Shown here piece by piece: positions 1-8,923 of a stretch of 64,000 nt of DNA (position 1 is the stretch's first letter; each line of letters opens with the position of its first letter). A model generated the notes under the pieces. The model made no database searches and was not told the origin of the DNA. It saw only the letters and a list, made by a program, of their open reading frames with translations. A program made the position numbers and the translations under genes. This DNA comes from Rs1 sp029027825. Its GTDB lineage: Bacteria > Pseudomonadota > Gammaproteobacteria > Pseudomonadales > Balneatricaceae. The stretch is taken from contig CP093399.1 in NCBI GenBank assembly GCA_029027825.1, positions 3,224,001 to 3,288,000 on the forward strand. The letters run 5' to 3'.

Positions 1-900
1 TTCTGCGATATTTTGCAGTATCATATCTACTTCTATATTAGCTTCACTGACTGGCCCTAAAATTTTTGACGCAACCCCTGGGATGTCTGGAACCCCCATG
101 ATTGTCAACTTAGCCTCATCTCTATTAAATGCTATTCCTGATATCACTGGCTTTTCCACGTTGCCATCATCCTCTATTGTTATCAATGTACCCGGGCCTT
201 CTTTAAAGCTAGACAACACTCTCAAAGGCACCTTGTATTTCCCCGCAAATTCAACAGCCCTAATTTGCAATATTTTTGAACCTAAACTGGCCATTTCCAA
301 CATTTCTTCAAAGGTTATTTCCGATAACCTCTGCGCACCCTCAACCACTCTAGGGTCCGTTGTATAAACACCATCTACATCGGTATATATTTGACACTCA
401 TCGGCTTTCAATGCCGCCGCTAAGGCCACTCCTGTCGTGTCAGAGCCACCTCTGCCTAAAGTAGTTATATTGCCATCTAGATCCGCCCCTTGAAAACCAG
501 CCACTACTACCACATAACCTAGATCTAGATCAGCGCGAATTTTATGAACATCAATATCTTCAATTCTCGCTTTCATATGGGTGCTATCAGTCAAAATCCG
601 CACTTGAGAACCAGTGTAAGACTTAACTTTTAAACCTAAATTTTCCAAAGCCATAGACATTAGAGCTATGGTCACTTGCTCTCCAGTAGAGAGCAATACG
701 TCCATTTCCCGCGCAGAAGGCACCGCCTGTATTTCTTTGGCTAAGCTGATCAATCTGTTTGTTTCACCGCTCATCGCCGAGACAGTCACCACAATCTCAT
801 GACCCTGATCCCTAAAACCCTTGACCTTTTCAGCCACTGCTTTTATCCGCTCGACTGAACCTACCGACGTACCACCGTACTTTTGTACATATAGAGCCAT
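1..900 (-). CDS. lysC: Aspartate kinase, 3' end missing (runs off the window)
   Basis: Aspartokinase phosphorylates aspartate, the first step towards lysine, threonine, methionine and diaminopimelate. The reverse-strand reading begins MALYVQKYGGTSVGS, the family N-terminus with the K-[FY]-GGTS nucleotide-binding motif, and has the later FQGAD and TTLGRGGSD motifs of the kinase domain. The visible 300 residues end inside the first ACT regulatory domain (ITIMGVPDIPGVA-like stretch), so roughly 100 C-terminal residues lie outside the window. The start is the ATG whose complement ends at position 900. It follows alaS on the same strand, separated by about 145 bases; the order recA-alaS-lysC is typical of gammaproteobacteria. 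Identification is firm; the feedback-inhibition specificity cannot be read. Confidence 0.96.
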   Translation of the reverse strand, partial: MALYVQKYGGTSVGSVERIKAVAEKVKGFRDQGHEIVVTVSAMSGETNRLISLAKEIQAVPSAREMDVLLSTGEQVTIALMSMALENLGLKVKSYTGSQVRILTDSTHMKARIEDIDVHKIRADLDLGYVVVVAGFQGADLDGNITTLGRGGSDTTGVALAAALKADECQIYTDVDGVYTTDPRVVEGAQRLSEITFEEMLEMASLGSKILQIRAVEFAGKYKVPLRVLSSFKEGPGTLITIEDDGNVEKPVISGIAFNRDEAKLTIMGVPDIPGVASKILGPVSEANIEVDMILQNIAE

Positions 901-1045
901 GTCTGTTGCTCTCTCCATTATTGCCCTAGATCGTTACAGCAGTATCAAACAGGTAACTGCTGCAAACCACTAGGTGATGTTAAATCGTTTTTTGCACTGC
1001 TATAAAGCGCATCAGGGCAATCTGCCCTTTTAAGACACCCCTTAC

Positions 1046-3661
1046 TCAACCTTGCTTAAACTTTTCTTCTAGAGCGCTCAACAAATCAGTCAGTGCTTTA
1101 GGTAGCGCCTGCGCATCTGCTCCACCACCTTGGGCCATATCCGGTCGCCCACCACCTTTGCCCGACACTTTAGCTGATAGATCTTTTATAATATCCCCAG
1201 CTTTGACTTGCGAGGTGAGGGCTTTAGCGACACCAGCTACCAAACTAACCTTACCGTCATTTACCGCAGCTAGCACCACCACCGCATTACCGAGCTTATC
1301 TTTAAGCTGCTCGACCGTTTCACGTAGTGATTTAGGATCGGCATTGTCTAATGTTTCCACTAGCAATTTAACGCCATTAATATCTATCGCATGATTGATT
1401 AGTTGCGCGCCTTTTAGTACAGATATTTGACTTTGCAATTTATCTAATTGCTTTTCCTGCAGCTTACTTTTGTCAGCCAACCCTTGCACTTTCTCTAGAA
1501 CTTTGTCTTTAGGACCCTTCACTAAACTGGCTATTTGCGACAACTGCTGTTCCATGTTTGCAACGAGTTTGAGAGCACCGTATCCAGTCACCGCCTCGAT
1601 TCGACGTACACCTGAGGCAAAACCGCCCTCGGACTTTATTTTCAGCAACGCAATATCGCCGGTACGCACTGCGTGAGTACCACCACACAACTCGATTGAA
1701 AACGAGTTAGTGCCCATGCTAACCACTCGTACCTGCTCAGAATACTTCTCGCCAAACAGCGCTTGTGCACCCAGCGCTTTCGCGGCAGCAATATCCATTT
1801 CCCGAGTAATCACTGCGGTATTTTCCATTATTTGCCGATTAACCATAGCCTCAACTTGCAATAGTTGCGCTGTAGTGATCGCTTCAAAATGAGAAAAGTC
1901 AAAGCGCAGCTTTTCTGGATCAACTAGCGAGCCTTTTTGCTGTACATGATCACCCACCACCTGCCGGAGCGCTTCATGCAACAAATGAGTTGCACTGTGA
2001 TTAAGTGCAGAGGCTTTTCTCAGACCCACATCAACTGTTGTAACCAGTGTTTGACCGACTTTTAACTCTCCATTCAACAGTTGCCCCTGATGCAAGTGCA
2101 GGTCTGCTTGCTTAGTACAATCTTCAACGATAAAGTTTGCCTGATCAGCACTTAACGACCCCTGGTCACCAACCTGACCACCAGACTCTCCATAAAATGA
2201 GGTACTGTCTAAAATTACCGTACCACGATCACCCGCTTTTAATAGATCGACTAACTTCCCTTCTACTATAATAGCAGTGATTCGCCCCTGGCCCTGTAAG
2301 TTTGTATAGCCACTAAACTCAGTCGAACCCTCAACATTTAATTTATCATTGAAATCTGTATTGAAAGAGCCCGATGCTCTGGCTCTTTCACGCTGGGCTT
2401 GCATTTCAATATCAAAGCCCGGCATATCAATGCTGAGCTTATTTTCTCTCGCTACATCAGCGGTTAAATCGACCGGAAATCCATAAGTATCATACAATTT
2501 AAAAACTACAGCACCTGGGATTTCAGATCCAGACAGCTTAGCTATCTCTTGGTTTAACAGCCTCATACCATTATCCAAAGTTTTAACAAACTGCTGCTCT
2601 TCTTTGAGTATTACTTTTTCTATTTGCGACTGTAACTTACATAATTCAGGATACGCTTCTCCCATTTCTAAACTCAGAGCAGCCACTAATTTATGAAAGA
2701 AAACGTCCTTAGCACCGAGTTCGTTACCGTGACGGATAGCACGGCGCAGTATTCTACGCAGCACATAACCGCGTCCCTCATTGTTAGGCAACACCCCATC
2801 GGCAATCAAAAACCCACATGAGCGAATATGATCGGCGACTACTCGCAGCGACTTAGCCTCAAGATCGTCTGTACCAATTATTTCGGCAGCGGCCTTCAGC
2901 AAATTTTGAAACATATCAATTTCATAATTACTGTGCACGCCCTGCATAATCGCAGCCACTCGCTCCAAGCCCAAGCCAGTATCAATCGATGGGTTAGGCA
3001 ATTTTGTTTGCTCGCCACTTGCATCGCGATTAAACTCCATAAAGACCAAGTTCCAAATTTCGATATAGCGATCACCATCTTCATCGGCACTGCCTGGCGG
3101 CCCACCCCAAACATCAGCGCCGTGATCAAAAAATATTTCGGTGCTGGTACCACAGGGTCCAGTTTCACCCATCGACCAAAAATTATCTTCACCCAAGCGA
3201 GAAAAACGACTCATATCAATGCCGATATCATCTCGCCATAAAGCTTCTGCATCTTTATCGGTATGATGCACTGTTACCCAGAGCTTCTCTACCGGCAAGC
3301 CAAGCACTTGGGTTAAGAACTCCCAAGCATAGCGAATTGCATCTTGTTTAAAATAATCACCGAAGCTGAAATTACCTAACATCTCAAAAAATGTATGATG
3401 CCTAGCGGTATAGCCGACATTTTCTAAATCATTATGTTTACCACCGGCCCGCACACAGCGCTGCGCGGTCGTTGCTCTCGTATATGAACGCTTATCTTCA
3501 CCTGTAAAAACATCCTTAAACTGCACCATTCCGGCATTGGTAAACAGTAATGTGGGGTCATTGGTAGGTACTAATGAGCTAGAAGGCACAATTTGATGGC
3601 CCTTTTCTTGGTAAAAATCAAGGAAAGCTTGACGAATTTCAGCACTGGTCATGTATTTCAT
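1046..3661 (-). CDS. alaS: Alanyl-tRNA synthetase
   Basis: Charges tRNA-Ala with alanine in the cytoplasm. The protein has 871 residues, the usual size for bacterial AlaRS (876 in E. coli). It starts MKYMTSAEIRQAFLDFYQEKGH, the standard class II N-terminus, and has the aminoacylation core (TARHHTFFEMLGNFSFGDYFK), the editing domain with the zinc-type HSATHLLHEAL motif and a downstream SIELCGGTH motif, and a C-terminal DHHA1 region ending with a glycine-rich SGKGGGRPDMAQGGG stretch. MKYMTS offers two nearby starts; the first is used here, the second begins MTSAEIR. The gene lies between the recX remnant and lysC. No unusual feature is seen. Confidence 0.98.
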   Translation of the reverse strand: MKYMTSAEIRQAFLDFYQEKGHQIVPSSSLVPTNDPTLLFTNAGMVQFKDVFTGEDKRSYTRATTAQRCVRAGGKHNDLENVGYTARHHTFFEMLGNFSFGDYFKQDAIRYAWEFLTQVLGLPVEKLWVTVHHTDKDAEALWRDDIGIDMSRFSRLGEDNFWSMGETGPCGTSTEIFFDHGADVWGGPPGSADEDGDRYIEIWNLVFMEFNRDASGEQTKLPNPSIDTGLGLERVAAIMQGVHSNYEIDMFQNLLKAAAEIIGTDDLEAKSLRVVADHIRSCGFLIADGVLPNNEGRGYVLRRILRRAIRHGNELGAKDVFFHKLVAALSLEMGEAYPELCKLQSQIEKVILKEEQQFVKTLDNGMRLLNQEIAKLSGSEIPGAVVFKLYDTYGFPVDLTADVARENKLSIDMPGFDIEMQAQRERARASGSFNTDFNDKLNVEGSTEFSGYTNLQGQGRITAIIVEGKLVDLLKAGDRGTVILDSTSFYGESGGQVGDQGSLSADQANFIVEDCTKQADLHLHQGQLLNGELKVGQTLVTTVDVGLRKASALNHSATHLLHEALRQVVGDHVQQKGSLVDPEKLRFDFSHFEAITTAQLLQVEAMVNRQIMENTAVITREMDIAAAKALGAQALFGEKYSEQVRVVSMGTNSFSIELCGGTHAVRTGDIALLKIKSEGGFASGVRRIEAVTGYGALKLVANMEQQLSQIASLVKGPKDKVLEKVQGLADKSKLQEKQLDKLQSQISVLKGAQLINHAIDINGVKLLVETLDNADPKSLRETVEQLKDKLGNAVVVLAAVNDGKVSLVAGVAKALTSQVKAGDIIKDLSAKVSGKGGGRPDMAQGGGADAQALPKALTDLLSALEEKFKQG

Positions 3662-3982
3662 AGTGACGACTTTAATTATCCATTATCATAAATAACAAAC
3701 ACATACAGGGTATTAAAAGCACTGCTAATTGAAGAGGCTTAGATTTAACGGACTCTGTACGCAAAAAAATAGCGGCTAATTATATATCGAGGGGGTAAAT
3801 TGTTCGATCTATTTATTCAATATCTCGTGATCAATTTGCTTTTTCTTGACTTTTTATGTTGCTACAACTAGCGAGAGCTCTCGACATCTATCAACTGCAG
3901 CAAGATTTTTTGTGGTTTTTACCAACAAAAACGCATGATTTAATTGAAAAACTCTGCTTTTCCTGTCAATTCACTAGCTATA

Positions 3983-4144
3983 ACCTGAATCAGTGACTCC
4001 ACTGCACTACATAGCGCAAGCTCTTGATTCTACAGCGGTTAGAAAAATACCCGCTGAACCTACGGGTGCAGCTAAGATTTTTCAATTCCTCTGTAAAACC
4101 AATATTTTACACTCTGTTTTCACTTTGAAGTCACGGATCCAGGT
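3983..4144. mobile_element. MITE-like element, family A (copy 1, longest)
   Basis: A 162-base non-coding element with inverted ends. The left end reads ACCTGAATCAGTGACTCCA; the right end, read on the other strand, starts ACCTGGATCCGTGACTTCA. It is flanked by ATA on both sides (3980-3982 and 4145-4147), consistent with a 3-base target duplication. Three further copies are at 39045, 43889 and 57448. No transposase is encoded. It sits between alaS and the recX remnant. Confidence 0.75.
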
Positions 4145-4210
4145 ATAAAGCAGACTACCGAATGTCTTAAAACTTATAAATAAGCGGAAACTGTAAGGAT
4201 AAATAAATCG

Positions 4211-4234
4211 TAGGTAGGTAGGTAGGTAGGTAGG
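4211..4234. repeat. TAGG tetranucleotide tandem repeat (6 units)
   Basis: Six perfect TAGG units in the 890-base alaS-recA interval. The tract lies about 60 bases beyond the stop of the recX remnant. Tetranucleotide tracts can change length by slippage; nothing here shows that this one controls a gene. Confidence 0.9.
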
Positions 4235-4294
4235 AGATTGAGACTATGCTAAAAATATACAGATGATCGCCGCCTAAAAATTTTCAGCGGGCTC

Positions 4295-4498
4295 TTAACT
4301 GATCGCATAGTAACGTTGCGCAGTTTGATAGCCCTGTTCTTCACAGCGATCAATCACTTGTACTAGCCATTCAGGCTTATCACAGCGCTTACTCAGTTTT
4401 CTAAACAACTCTTGTTTTGCATGCTCACGATTCGCAAGCAGCCGTATGACTGCTTGCATAACATCGGTTTCACTAGAGTAGCGGATCTCAGTTTTTGC
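4295..4498 (-). pseudogene. recX: Truncated recX remnant
   Basis: RecX is a small inhibitor and modulator of RecA filaments, normally about 150 residues and encoded just downstream of recA. On the reverse strand an open frame of 67 codons contains AVIRLLANREHAKQELFRKL followed by a C-terminal DRCEEQGYQTAQRYY stretch, matching the first RecX three-helix repeat (compare the family pattern LL-x-R-EHS-x-x-EL-x-x-KL). The frame then hits TAA at 4295-4297, so the second and third repeats are absent. Upstream it is blocked by TGA at 4499-4501; the only in-frame ATG is at 4457-4459, giving at most 54 residues. The gene therefore looks broken at both ends. It is about 55 bases downstream of recA on the same strand, the expected site for recX. 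Whether the short peptide is still made is unknown. Confidence 0.8.
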
Positions 4499-4552
4499 TC
4501 AAACATGCAGACCCCCTATGCTTAGCCGATGAAACATTTGGCCCTTGAGATA

Positions 4553-5590
4553 CTATTCACTAGGCTCTTTGGCCTTTTTCTCTTTCTCTGGCTCTTTTTC
4601 ATCGAAATTCAATAACTGCTTACGAATTTCAGCTTCAATTGCATCCGCATCTTCAGGATGTTCCGTCAAGTATTTCGCGGCATTCGCTTTACCTTGGCCA
4701 ATTTTACTGCCGTTATATGCATACCAAGCGCCTGCTTTTTCGACTAGCCCTTGCTTAACACCCATATCAATCAGCTCGCCCATGCGGAAAATACCTTTAC
4801 CAAACATGATTTGAAATTCAGCCTGCTTAAACGGTGAAGCAACCTTATTTTTTACCACTTTAACTCGGGTTTCATTACCAACAATTTCATCCCCTACCTT
4901 AATCGCACCGATACGTCTGATGTCCAAACGCACTGAGGCATAAAATTTTAAGGCGTTACCACCAGTGGTGGTTTCTGGTGAGCCAAACATCACCCCAATT
5001 TTCATCCGGATCTGGTTAATGAAAATCAATAGGCAATTGGCATTTTTCACATTACCGGTCATCTTGCGCAAAGCTTGCGACATCAAACGAGCCTGCAGCC
5101 CCATGTGCGAAGCGCCCATTTCGCCTTCAATCTCGGCCTTAGGCGTCAATGCAGCGACCGAGTCAATAATAATTACGTCCACTGTATTTGAGCGGATCAA
5201 CATGTCGGTAATTTCGAGTGCTTGCTCACCAGTATCCGGCTGCGAGACTAGCAAATCATCAACATTAACCCCTAGCTTTTCTGCATAATTAGGATCGAGC
5301 GCATGCTCGGCATCAATAAACGCACAACTCTTTCCCAGTTTTTGCGCCTCGGCAATAACTTGCAAGGTTAAAGTAGTTTTACCCGACGATTCAGGCCCAT
5401 AAATTTCAACAATACGACCGAAAGGCAAACCACCTATGCCCAGCGCGACATCTAAACCTAAAGAGCCTGTAGACACTGATGGAATCGCTTCTCGGGGCTG
5501 ATCACCCATGCGCATTATCGCACCTTTACCAAATTGACGTTCTATTTGCGAGAGAGCGGCATCTAATGCTTTTTTTCTATTATCGTCCAT
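4553..5590 (-). CDS. recA: RecA recombinase
   Basis: DNA strand-exchange ATPase and co-protease for LexA. The 345-residue product has Walker A GPESSGKT at residues 65-72, the Walker B region VDVIIIDSVAAL, and the conserved QALRKMTGN and FINQIRMKIGVMFG loops (L1/L2), ending in the usual acidic tail rich in E and K. Length and sequence are entirely typical. The ATG is preceded by an AGGTGA ribosome site on the reverse strand. A LexA-type box lies 52 to 67 bases upstream of the start (5642-5657). The broken recX follows, then alaS. Confidence 0.99.
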   Translation of the reverse strand: MDDNRKKALDAALSQIERQFGKGAIMRMGDQPREAIPSVSTGSLGLDVALGIGGLPFGRIVEIYGPESSGKTTLTLQVIAEAQKLGKSCAFIDAEHALDPNYAEKLGVNVDDLLVSQPDTGEQALEITDMLIRSNTVDVIIIDSVAALTPKAEIEGEMGASHMGLQARLMSQALRKMTGNVKNANCLLIFINQIRMKIGVMFGSPETTTGGNALKFYASVRLDIRRIGAIKVGDEIVGNETRVKVVKNKVASPFKQAEFQIMFGKGIFRMGELIDMGVKQGLVEKAGAWYAYNGSKIGQGKANAAKYLTEHPEDADAIEAEIRKQLLNFDEKEPEKEKKAKEPSE

Positions 5591-5641
5591 ATTATCACCT
5601 GGGCTATCGTCTTTATAATTGTCTTAGTGTTCAAATAAACA

Positions 5642-5657
5642 CTGTATGAATACACAG
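5642..5657. promoter_or_regulatory. SOS box (LexA operator) of recA
   Basis: CTGTATGAATACACAG is a palindromic CTG-N10-CAG motif, preceded by A and in an AT-rich context, matching the gammaproteobacterial LexA consensus (CTGTATATATATACAG) at most positions. It lies about 50 bases upstream of the recA start, where LexA repression is expected. No lexA gene is in the window. Confidence 0.85.
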
Positions 5658-5798
5658 CATTATGCGCAATATTTTATTAAAAGCAAGTTAATTTGTTGCA
5701 TAACGACTCGGAACCGAGCAAAGCTTTAAAATACTAGCTACTTTTATAGTAGTAAATAGCTGTGTTTTAGTTACTTATATTGATTGGCAATAGCTTAA

Positions 5799-6341
5799 TC
5801 ACCTAGCTGCTTGCGCTAATTCCGCGTAAATAGCTGCGTATTGATTAGCTTCAAACTCATCGACAGTATCACTTTCAAAGCCAGCTTTTCTCGCTATCAC
5901 TTGCCAGTCTTCTGCACTGGCGATTGACTCTATCAGTGGAAATATCTTGGCTTCCTCAAAATTTAGATGCTGATTCTCAGTCCGGATAAATTTTTCTAAG
6001 GTGATTAGGATATCGCTTATAGGCTGAATACCGTCCAATAATATTTGGCTAATTGGCTGCAAAACTTGTTTGGTTTGCGCATGTAGTTGCCGGTGCTCTT
6101 CTTTACACTGCAGCATAAGCGCGTTTAACTCTGTAGATCTACCGGCGAAATGCGTGTACATAATATCTTCTAGGGGATGATGGTATACATCTGCATAGTG
6201 TCCGATGTATTCAATAGCCTCAGCCATCAGCGGTAGATCAGCCACCGCACCTTGGCGGATACTTTTTATATTTTTTTCCAATACCGCCAACAGCTTACTC
6301 ATATTAATGTGATCTTTATGTAATTCAGCCAACATATTCAT
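5799..6341 (-). CDS. Hemerythrin HHE-domain protein
   Basis: A 180-residue soluble protein. It begins with LHKDHINMSKLL and carries the spaced His/Glu ligands of a four-helix diiron hemerythrin fold: HYADVYHHPLEDIMY, HRQLHAQT, and HLNFEEAKIFPL. Such proteins bind oxygen, nitric oxide or iron and are linked to NO or redox stress, but the specific role cannot be read from sequence. It is a single gene upstream of recA on the same strand, separated by about 200 bases. An FNR-like site lies about 90 bases upstream of its start, which would fit oxygen or NO control. Confidence 0.88.
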   Translation of the reverse strand: MNMLAELHKDHINMSKLLAVLEKNIKSIRQGAVADLPLMAEAIEYIGHYADVYHHPLEDIMYTHFAGRSTELNALMLQCKEEHRQLHAQTKQVLQPISQILLDGIQPISDILITLEKFIRTENQHLNFEEAKIFPLIESIASAEDWQVIARKAGFESDTVDEFEANQYAAIYAELAQAAR

Positions 6342-6428
6342 AGGACACCTCTAATAATTCGTCAGTTACCCAGAGCAGATCTTTCTGCTGATGACTCATT
6401 ACCATACGTGAGCTAAATTGTACAAGTT

Positions 6429-6442
6429 ATGACCTATATCAA
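6429..6442 (-). promoter_or_regulatory. Possible FNR/DNR-type site upstream of the hemerythrin gene
   Basis: On the reverse strand the sequence reads TTGATATAGGTCAT, matching the FNR-family consensus TTGAT-N4-ATCAA at 8 of 10 defined positions. It lies about 90 bases upstream of the hemerythrin start. The match is inexact and no FNR homologue is in the window, so this is a suggestion. Confidence 0.35.
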
Positions 6443-6486
6443 GATATATTGGCTTTTTGGAGTGCTTTTTAACCTGTTTTATACTG

Positions 6487-6667
6487 TGAGAGCTCTGCAT
6501 AACTTACCCAGAAGGTATGATAACGCGCTCGGTAATACGGCGTTAAAAACCGGCTCAACATGCTCATTTACATCTGTAACACCCAAAATGAAGGGCACAC
6601 TGACTCCGCTATCTCGCCGGTTTTTGCCTTGTTTTACCTTCGCTCGTAACATTTTGCAGAGGCCTTA
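6487..6667. mobile_element. MITE-like element, family B (copy 1)
   Basis: A 181-base element starting TGAGAGCTCTGCATAAC and ending, read on the opposite strand, TAAGGCCTCTGCAAAATG. It is flanked by CTG on both sides (6484-6486, 6668-6670), a 3-base target duplication. The interior carries GTTAAAAACCGGC and GCCGGTTTTTGCC arms shared with other copies. Its right end lies inside the reading frame of the membrane protein at 6634-7593. It encodes no transposase. Confidence 0.85.
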
Positions 6668-7593
6668 CTGTCGCGCCTCTTCTTTAATTCTATTACTTTT
6701 GCCAGTATAGCAACCACCACAATCGCAAACCCTAGCCTCAGCCATAAGATAGCTCCAATATCACTGCCCAACATTAAAATCAGTAACGTATCCTCAATTA
6801 AACTGTGCGCCAAACTCAAGAAGCAAATAGACAGCAGCACATCTTGTCTACTGAGATGACCCTTCTTGACTTCAGAAATAAGTAGTCCTGCACCGAAACT
6901 CAGTCCTAATGTAATACCTATGATAGTGATGTTACAGGCATTTTTGCTGATACTCAGTAAACTGAGCACTGGATTCAAGACCCTATGTAACAGGCGCTCA
7001 ATGCCCATTTTCCTCAGTAGCTTTAGCAACAACATTAACGTCATAATAATAAAATATATACTGATCAATAACAGTATTTGGTCAACAGCCCACTGCGCTA
7101 AACTTTGCTCCACAGCACTTGCTTGCCACAGCAGTACCGCCGGCTGCTGTTGATAGTCTAGTGCGCCATACAGCCAATTAACAAGGCCTGCCAACAACAA
7201 GCCGCCAGCTAGTTTTAAACTGATGGTGATCGACCAACTTACACCAACCATCTTAGCGACTGCCCCTTCAATGATTACTGAGTGCGAAATCAGCATTAAA
7301 ATCCCAATCACAGAGACTTGCGCAACACTCAACTGCAAGGTTACGCTCACATCAACAAACACCACCATCGCCATGTAGATATTAGTCAGTATTGCCGTTG
7401 CCCAGACAATTCCCATTTGCTCAGGCAACCCCACCAGCTCCATACATGGCGCCAGCCAGCGGCCAAGAATTTCGGTTCCACCTAACAGATCCAGTATTTT
7501 TACTATCACTATCGCCGGCACCATTACTTTTAACAGTACCAAATATACTTGTGTCACTTCTTTTAACAGTGCTATAGCGCTCTTTATTAACAC
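6634..7593 (-). CDS. Nucleoside-recognition (Gate) domain membrane protein
   Basis: A 319-residue inner-membrane protein with about eight hydrophobic segments. It has two similar halves: SAIALLKEVTQVYLVLLKVMVP near the N-terminus, and a second half from about residue 180. This fits the Gate/nucleoside-recognition family (YjiH and spore-maturation SpmA/SpmB relatives); transported substrate unknown. The start is GTG at 7593; no upstream ATG is in frame. The last ~11 codons and the stop come from the right end of the family B element at 6487-6667, so the C-terminus (after about KKRRDS) is not native sequence. It is divergently placed from an Lrp/AsnC regulator 120 bases away, which may control it. 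Confidence 0.75.
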   Translation of the reverse strand: MLIKSAIALLKEVTQVYLVLLKVMVPAIVIVKILDLLGGTEILGRWLAPCMELVGLPEQMGIVWATAILTNIYMAMVVFVDVSVTLQLSVAQVSVIGILMLISHSVIIEGAVAKMVGVSWSITISLKLAGGLLLAGLVNWLYGALDYQQQPAVLLWQASAVEQSLAQWAVDQILLLISIYFIIMTLMLLLKLLRKMGIERLLHRVLNPVLSLLSISKNACNITIIGITLGLSFGAGLLISEVKKGHLSRQDVLLSICFLSLAHSLIEDTLLILMLGSDIGAILWLRLGFAIVVVAILAKVIELKKRRDSKASAKCYERR

Positions 7594-7713
7594 TTTCCTT
7601 GCCTCAAATGAGTTAATTTATAGCTGTAATTATAAGTGCCCCACCAAGAATTAATTCCATTTAATTACCCTTTATACTAATATTAATTTCTTTGTTTGGT
7701 GTTTATATTAATT

Positions 7714-8178
7714 ATGTTTCTTGACCGACTTGATAAAGCCATTTTACGCCAGCTGCAAACGGATGCGGGCATCAGCAATGTGCAACTTGCTGCACTGATC
7801 GGCTTGTCGCCACCGGCCTGTTTAAAAAGAGTAAAGCGCCTAGAAAAGTCAGCGGTAATCAACAAGCGGGTAGCACTACTTGATCAAGCCAAACTCGGCA
7901 ATAGTTTACATATGATAGTTGAAATTATGATGCAGCAAGACCGGATGGATCTCAACGCAGCATTTATTAAAAGTATTAGGAATGCCGATGAAGTTCATCA
8001 GTGTTACAAAGTAACGGGAGAGGTCGATTTTGTATTAGTGGTGGTGGTGCCTGATATGCCAAGTTATGAAATTTTTTGTGAGCGGGTCATTTACAGCAAT
8101 CCAAACTTGCGCAACTTTAGAACTTTAATTTCGATGAATCGTGTCAAATACGATACTAAAGTCCATATTCCCGATTAA
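7714..8178 (+). CDS. Lrp/AsnC family transcriptional regulator
   Basis: A 154-residue DNA-binding protein. The N-terminus MFLDRLDKAILRQLQTDAGI followed by NVQLAALIGLSPPACLKRVKRLE is the standard Lrp helix-turn-helix, and the C-terminal half (residues about 65-150; VTGEVDFVLVVVVPDMPSYEIF) is the RAM ligand-binding domain. An upstream TTG in frame at 7696 is possible, but the ATG at 7714 gives the family's usual N-terminus. It diverges from the Gate-domain membrane protein, a common arrangement for a regulator and its target. Ligand unknown. Confidence 0.9.
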   Translation: MFLDRLDKAILRQLQTDAGISNVQLAALIGLSPPACLKRVKRLEKSAVINKRVALLDQAKLGNSLHMIVEIMMQQDRMDLNAAFIKSIRNADEVHQCYKVTGEVDFVLVVVVPDMPSYEIFCERVIYSNPNLRNFRTLISMNRVKYDTKVHIPD

Positions 8179-8199
8179 GTAGATAACCTTAGCATTACA

Positions 8200-8300
8200 T
8201 GAGACCTCTGCATAACGTTGCGAGCTAAGACTAGGCAAGAAAAAAACCGGCGAGATAGCGGAGTTATCATACCCTCTGGGTAAGTTATGTAGAAGTCTCA
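8200..8300. mobile_element. MITE-like element, family B (copy 2, short)
   Basis: A 101-base element beginning TGAGACCTCTGCATAACGTT and ending with AAGTCTCA, with ACCGGCGAGATAGCGGAG inside, the reverse complement of the core seen in other copies. The central part is deleted relative to the 141-base copies. No exact flanking duplication is visible. It lies between the Lrp regulator and the convergent osmC-like gene. Confidence 0.8.
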
Positions 8301-8394
8301 CATACGACTGCTGTATTTTTTACCCACAGCGCGAATAGATTTTTGTTCTGTGGGTAAAGTTTGTAGCAGCTATAGTTAGAGAGCACTGATAATA

Positions 8395-8802
8395 CTAGGC
8401 CACTTCTACTATTTCATAACTATGAGTAACTTGCACACCAGCAGCTTTAAGCATAATAGATGCGGAACAATACTGATCGGCAGACAAGCGAACTGCCCTT
8501 GCTACATGACTCTCTTTAATATTGCGACCAGTGATCGTAAATTTAATATGGATGCTAGTAAAAACCGCAGGTATTGCATCCGCTCGCTCAGCATCAACCT
8601 CTGCCACACAATCGACAACATCCTGCCGGGCTTTTTGTAAAATACCCACCACGTCATAACTGGCGCACCCCGCCACTGCTAACAGCATCATTTCCAGTGG
8701 TCTAGCGCCGCGCTTTTGCTCACCATCCATGATCATTTCAAATCCAGACTCTGTTCTTCCTTTAAAGCGAACATCGCCATCCCACTTTGCTGATACTTGC
8801 AT
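8395..8802 (-). CDS. OsmC family protein
   Basis: A 135-residue protein of the OsmC/Ohr superfamily, thiol-dependent peroxide or disulfide reductases. It has GARPLEMMLLAVAGCASYDVV with the first conserved Cys and a second Cys in SADQYCSASIMLKAA, plus the family's C-terminal beta strand (VTHSYEIVE). The motif GGCxxxD-type pattern here is AGCASYD, which suits the YhfA/OsmC-like branch rather than Ohr. It is upstream of trpC on the same strand only in order; a 120-base gap separates trpC's end from it. Substrate is not deducible. Confidence 0.88.
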   Translation of the reverse strand: MQVSAKWDGDVRFKGRTESGFEMIMDGEQKRGARPLEMMLLAVAGCASYDVVGILQKARQDVVDCVAEVDAERADAIPAVFTSIHIKFTITGRNIKESHVARAVRLSADQYCSASIMLKAAGVQVTHSYEIVEVA

Positions 8803-8923
8803 CTATTACACCTGTTTTTAATCAGAGCAACGCGCTCACCACCGTTTTAGGTCGATAGACGCTGCTTGGTTTGCGCAGAGGATCGCTAGCACTTACTGCA
8901 CCAGCTAGTTTATTGACGACTAT

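Noticed and set aside
1014..1028. Small GGGCA-atc-TGCCC hairpin between alaS and lysC
   Set aside because: Followed by T only on the forward strand, whereas both genes are on the reverse strand.
2828..3241. 137-codon open frame antisense to alaS
   Set aside because: Shadow of the well-supported alaS reading frame.
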